NCBI GenBank assembly: GCA_016710595.1
Contig: JADJVM010000002.1
Span: 1-64,000 of the forward strand
DNA length: 64,000 nt
Direction of reading: 5' to 3'
Source of the DNA: Niastella sp.
GTDB taxonomy: Bacteria > Bacteroidota > Bacteroidia > Chitinophagales > Chitinophagaceae
This document shows positions 60,628 through 64,000 of this stretch, one piece after another (position 1 is the first letter of the stretch; the number at the start of each line of letters is the position of its first letter). The translations under genes were made by a program, and so were the position numbers. The notes under the pieces were generated by a model. The model worked only from the letters and a program-made list of their open reading frames with translations. It was not told the DNA's origin and did not search any database.

Positions 60628-63198
60628 ATGGATACAAGAAGAGAGTTTTTAAAAAAAGCCATCATGGTATCTGGCGCAACCGGCATGGCCTCAGTAATTC
60701 CGCCATCCATTCAGCGTGCACTTGCCATCAACCCTGCTGCCGGCAGTACGTATTTAGATGCCGAACATATAGTGATATTGATGCAGGAAAACAGGTCATT
60801 CGACCATTGCTTTGGATCGCTACGTGGCGTGCGTGGTTTTAATGATCCAAGAGCAATAAGATTGCCCAATGAAAATTTAGTATGGCTGCAAACAAATAAA
60901 GATGGAGATACTTATACAGCATTTCATTTTGATATTAAGGATACAAAAATTACCTGGATGGGTTCCGTTCCGCATTCCCGTTCCAGCCAGGTAGATGCAT
61001 ATAATGATGGCCGGTATGATAAATGGCTGGATTCAAAAAGATCGGGAAATAAAAAATATGCTCACATGCCATTAACGCTGGGGCATTATACCCGTAGTGA
61101 TCTACCCTTTCATTATGCAATGGCAGATGCCTTTACCATTTGTGACCAGCATTTCTCTTCAGCTATGACCAGTACATGGCCCAATCGTTTATATTTATGG
61201 GGTGGAACCATCAGGCAGGAAAAAGATATTGATGCCAAAGCTTTCATTCGGAATAACATTCCCTGGGGAGAAGCTACCTGGAAGACTTTTCCTGAATTAC
61301 TTGAAGAAAATGATATTTCATGGAAAGTATATCAAAATGAATTGAGTAATGGTGGTGGCTTTGCAGGTGAAGAAAAAGCATGGCTTGATAATTTTGGATG
61401 CAACCCTATGGAGCAGCAGGCACAGTTTAATTCACGGTTCTCATCAAGATATGTAAATGGTTTGCGTACCAGGATAGAAAAACTGCAAAAAGAATTAAAT
61501 ACACTCGAAACCCAATTGGCGGCTATTACTGAAGCCGATAAAGATTTTGAAAAAATAAAAAAGGAGATTGTTAAAAAAAATGAAGTGCTTTTTGATGCAC
61601 AAGGGCAATTGGTGCTTTGGGGGACTGAAAATTTTGAAAACTTATCTGCCCGTCAAAAAAATCTTTTTCAGAAAGCATTTACTACCAACATCGGCGACCC
61701 GGATTATCTTTCTTTAAGTTCCTTATCTTATGAAGATCATGGAGAGCAACGGGAAGTTTTAATTCCAAAAGGAGATGTATTATCCCAGTTTCGGAAAGAT
61801 GCAGATACCGGTAACCTGCCTACTGTTTCCTGGATTGTGCCTTCACAAAATTTATCTGATCATCCCAGCGCCCCCTGGTATGGCACCTGGTACACTTCGG
61901 AGATATTAGATATCCTTACAAAAAATCCTGAAGTATGGAAAAAAACTATTTTCATACTTACCTATGATGAGAACGATGGGTATTTTGATCATGTACCCCC
62001 ATTTACTGCCCCCGATTACCGTGACCCGGGTACCGGCAAGTGTTCTGATGGCGTAAATGCCAATGGGGTTGAATATATAAAATTAGAAAATGAACTGGCA
62101 GAAGGCATTAAAAAGAATGAAGCCCGGGGCGGCCCGATAGGCCTGGGTTTCCGTGTGCCGATGATCATTGCGTCGCCCTGGAGCCGTGGCGGTAAAGTAT
62201 GCTCACAGGTGCTGGATCATACGTCTTCTATACAATTTTTAGAAGATTTTTTAAACAAAAAGTATAAAAAGAAAATAAAACAAACCAATATCAGTGAGTG
62301 GCGGCGGACTATTTGCGGAAACCTTGTAAATGTATTTAGTTTGTACCGGGGAGAAAAAACCGGGGCTTTACCATTTCTTTCCAAAGACCCCCTTATTGAA
62401 AAAATTTACAATGCAAAATTCCAAAACGAACCGGTGGGATTTAAGAAATTAAATACTGAAGAGATTTTACAAATCAATAAAGCACCTACTTCTTCAGTTT
62501 ATTTACCACAGCAAGAGCCGGGCATCCGTGTGGCTTGCCCGCTTCCTTATCAATTGTATGCTGATGCAACATTCAACAATCAAAAAAAATCAATTGTTAT
62601 TACCATGCATGCCGGTAATGAAATTTTTGGTAACAATTCGGCAGGATCGCCATTCACAGTTTATGCCATTGGGAATTATACAGCCAAAGGCGGAAACACA
62701 AATAGTAAATATGCTGAACCCCGCCGGGTATGGCAATTTGCTGTAAAAGCAGGAGACAGTGTGATGTATGAATGGCCTTTACAGGATTTTGAAAACGAAA
62801 ATTATCATCTTAGGTTGTATGGGCCCAATGGTTTTTTTCGGGAATTTGCAGGAACTAAAAATGATCTGGCTTTGGTGCTGAAATGTGATTATCAGCGAAG
62901 CCGGGTGTTAAAATCAAAGCTCAATGGTAATATCGCATTACAAATTCACAATAACGATACGGACAATGCCGCTCTCATAAAAATTGTAGATAATGCCTAT
63001 CATGCAAATACAAAGATGATAACAGTAGGGGCTTCGGGCAATGAAACAATCAATCTAAACCTGGAGAAAAGTTTTGGTTGGTATGATTTTACAGTTTTTA
63101 TAAAGGGGCGTGAAACTTATATAAGGCGCTATGCCGGCAAAGTAGAAGCTGGTAAAGAATCTTATAGCGATCCTGCAATGGGGAACATGAAAATGTAG
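60628..63198 (+). CDS. Tat-exported phosphocholine-specific phospholipase C family protein
   Basis: The 856-residue protein starts DTRREFLKKAIMVSGATGMA, a Tat signal (RRxFLK) of the usual form. The core of this acid-phosphatase-like family is HIVILMQENRSFDHCFGSLR, with further landmarks AMTSTWPNRLYLWGG, VSWIVPSQNLSDHPSAPWYG and TYDENDGYFDHVPPFTAP. Two C-terminal beta domains (DUF756-type) lie in residues about 640-830. Residues about 280-330 form a charged coiled-coil insert. It would cleave phosphatidylcholine or related lipids in the periplasm or outside. No dedicated partner gene is adjacent. Confidence 0.93.
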   Translation: MDTRREFLKKAIMVSGATGMASVIPPSIQRALAINPAAGSTYLDAEHIVILMQENRSFDHCFGSLRGVRGFNDPRAIRLPNENLVWLQTNKDGDTYTAFHFDIKDTKITWMGSVPHSRSSQVDAYNDGRYDKWLDSKRSGNKKYAHMPLTLGHYTRSDLPFHYAMADAFTICDQHFSSAMTSTWPNRLYLWGGTIRQEKDIDAKAFIRNNIPWGEATWKTFPELLEENDISWKVYQNELSNGGGFAGEEKAWLDNFGCNPMEQQAQFNSRFSSRYVNGLRTRIEKLQKELNTLETQLAAITEADKDFEKIKKEIVKKNEVLFDAQGQLVLWGTENFENLSARQKNLFQKAFTTNIGDPDYLSLSSLSYEDHGEQREVLIPKGDVLSQFRKDADTGNLPTVSWIVPSQNLSDHPSAPWYGTWYTSEILDILTKNPEVWKKTIFILTYDENDGYFDHVPPFTAPDYRDPGTGKCSDGVNANGVEYIKLENELAEGIKKNEARGGPIGLGFRVPMIIASPWSRGGKVCSQVLDHTSSIQFLEDFLNKKYKKKIKQTNISEWRRTICGNLVNVFSLYRGEKTGALPFLSKDPLIEKIYNAKFQNEPVGFKKLNTEEILQINKAPTSSVYLPQQEPGIRVACPLPYQLYADATFNNQKKSIVITMHAGNEIFGNNSAGSPFTVYAIGNYTAKGGNTNSKYAEPRRVWQFAVKAGDSVMYEWPLQDFENENYHLRLYGPNGFFREFAGTKNDLALVLKCDYQRSRVLKSKLNGNIALQIHNNDTDNAALIKIVDNAYHANTKMITVGASGNETINLNLEKSFGWYDFTVFIKGRETYIRRYAGKVEAGKESYSDPAMGNMKM

Positions 63199-63361
63199 TT
63201 AATAGGAACAGCTAATTCATGAAATGTAAGATCATTTATTTTGGTTCAAATAAACGCACATTTTTATGCATCATTTGAATTTTATATTCAAAATAGGTCT
63301 TGCTTCGCATCCCCGGTGAAAGAAGTATAAATAATTATTTTTAAAAAATCAGTAAAAAAAT

Positions 63362-63396
63362 TTGTGAAACCAAAAAGTTGCACATATATTTGCAAC
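63362..63396 (+). promoter_or_regulatory. Promoter with overlapping palindromic operator candidate
   Basis: A TTG (63362-63364) and TATATTTG (63385-63392) are spaced 20 bases apart. The inverted repeat GTTGCA-N8-TGCAAC (63377-63396) overlaps the -7 element, 28 bases before the ArsR-type gene. This suits repression by the regulator itself. Confidence 0.55.
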
Positions 63397-63423
63397 CGGA
63401 CAGTTTCATAAAAAGTATAGAAT

Positions 63424-63744
63424 ATGAGAAGAGATATTTTCCAGGCAATTGCAGATCCCACACGGCGGGCAATTATCGCCCTGATTGCCGTACATGCCAT
63501 GACACCCAATGCCATTGCTGAAAACTTTCACACAACCCGACAGGCGGTTTCCAGGCATTTACGCATCCTCACAGAGTGTGAACTGGTAAAACAGGAATTT
63601 CAAGGCAGGGAAATTTATTATTCACTTGAGATTGACAAAATGAAAGAAATTGACAATTGGCTGAAACAATACCGTAAAATCTGGGAAACCCGTTTTATTC
63701 AACTTGACCAAATATTATTAGCAAATAAAAAAAAGAAAAAATGA
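63424..63744 (+). CDS. ArsR/SdpR-type winged-helix regulator
   Basis: The 106-residue protein starts MRRDIFQAIADPTRRAIIAL, typical of the SdpR/YdfF-like group, with NAIAENFHTTRQAVSRHLRI as the recognition helix and CELVKQEFQGREIYYSLEID as the wing. It has no obvious metal Cys. The next gene starts in its stop codon (ATGA) and encodes an SRPBCC protein, a pairing that recurs in many bacteria. A palindrome overlaps its promoter. Confidence 0.92.
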   Translation: MRRDIFQAIADPTRRAIIALIAVHAMTPNAIAENFHTTRQAVSRHLRILTECELVKQEFQGREIYYSLEIDKMKEIDNWLKQYRKIWETRFIQLDQILLANKKKKK

Positions 63745-64000
63745 AAAATGATTTATTATTTGATTTTATCGTTGATAAATTAGCAAAAACGGTTACTATT
63801 ACCCGGGAGTTTGATGCCAAATTATCGTTGGTTTGGGATGCTTTTACCAAGGCAGAACTTCTAGACCAATGGCTGGCGCCAAAACCCTGGACAAGCAAAA
63901 CCAAGTACATGCATTTTAAAGTAGGCGGTAAAAGGTTTTACGCCATGATAAGCCCGGAAGGGATAGAGCGTTGGGGGATTCAGGAATACACTTCCATTAC
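63741..64000 (+). CDS. SRPBCC/AHSA1-like domain protein, partial
   Basis: The frame starts MKNDLLFDFIVDKLAKTVTI, overlapping the regulator stop by 4 bases, and is cut by the window end after 86 codons. TREFDAKLSLVWDAFTKAEL and LLDQWLAPKPWTSKTKYM match the START-like fold of AHSA1-type proteins, which bind hydrophobic ligands. It is probably co-regulated with the ArsR-type gene. Confidence 0.88.
   Translation, partial: MKNDLLFDFIVDKLAKTVTITREFDAKLSLVWDAFTKAELLDQWLAPKPWTSKTKYMHFKVGGKRFYAMISPEGIERWGIQEYTSI

Noticed and set aside
1..64000. CRISPR array, insertion sequence or prophage
   Set aside because: No regularly spaced repeats, transposase motifs, terminal inverted repeats with a transposase, or phage structural genes were seen. 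The only repeats are those near the Rhs cassette and the operators.

Overview
The window is a stretch of a low-GC Bacteroidota chromosome, most likely from the family Chitinophagaceae. The lineage is read from several things: a Bacteroidetes-type Rhs fragment, a type IX secretion (type B sorting) C-terminal domain, an HU-CCDC81-like septum/envelope protein, YfhO, the futalosine menaquinone genes mqnA and mqnB, and the repeated -7 promoter element TAnnTTTG upstream of genes and tRNAs. Nearly all of it is ordinary, tightly packed chromosome. Two stretches are not: bases 1-3886 and about 16.6-26 kb.

Bases 1-3886 are a polymorphic-toxin graveyard or cassette array. Two decayed C-terminal pieces of Tae4-like amidase effectors, both ending in the same IWFWPIK tail, are each followed by a decayed exported or lipoprotein immunity-like gene. 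Next comes an intact orphan Rhs tip whose C-terminal toxin region carries an HEYQH zinc-protease motif. It is followed after 2 bp by an intact exported protein that is the likely immunity partner. A 13-bp direct repeat brackets this last cassette. This is the best candidate here for an undescribed system.

From 4.0 to 12.3 kb are housekeeping and metabolic genes: a Nudix hydrolase, pyrE, a small HMA-like protein, a free-standing HNH endonuclease, homogentisate dioxygenase, a phosphodiesterase, a stand-alone glutamine amidotransferase, purB and mqnA. From 12.3 to 16.5 kb lies one giant LamG/Gly-rich/PKD surface protein exported by type IX secretion.

From 16.6 to 32.2 kb is a surface-polysaccharide locus. 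It holds glycosyltransferases, methyltransferases, a flippase, a CDP-deoxysugar route (rfbF, rfbG, an epimerase, a C-methyltransferase and a reductase), gmd and YfhO. Three consecutive genes at 22.9-26.1 kb carry about eight single-base indels, mostly in A or T runs. They are either recent pseudogenes or local consensus errors.

From 32.3 kb to the end the genome is compact: tRNA-His, a tail-specific protease, BON and SH3 stress-type proteins, a formyltransferase/deacetylase pair, a nucleotide-pyrophosphatase-like enzyme and ahcY. ahcY is divergent from an Lrp-type regulator with two matching palindromes between them. Then come mqnB, a PTPS-II/folE pterin pair, fabD, ogt, a TPR plus beta-barrel pair, an HU-CCDC81 protein, parC, pepE, tRNA-Val, clpS, a Tat-exported phospholipase C, and an ArsR/SRPBCC pair cut by the window end.
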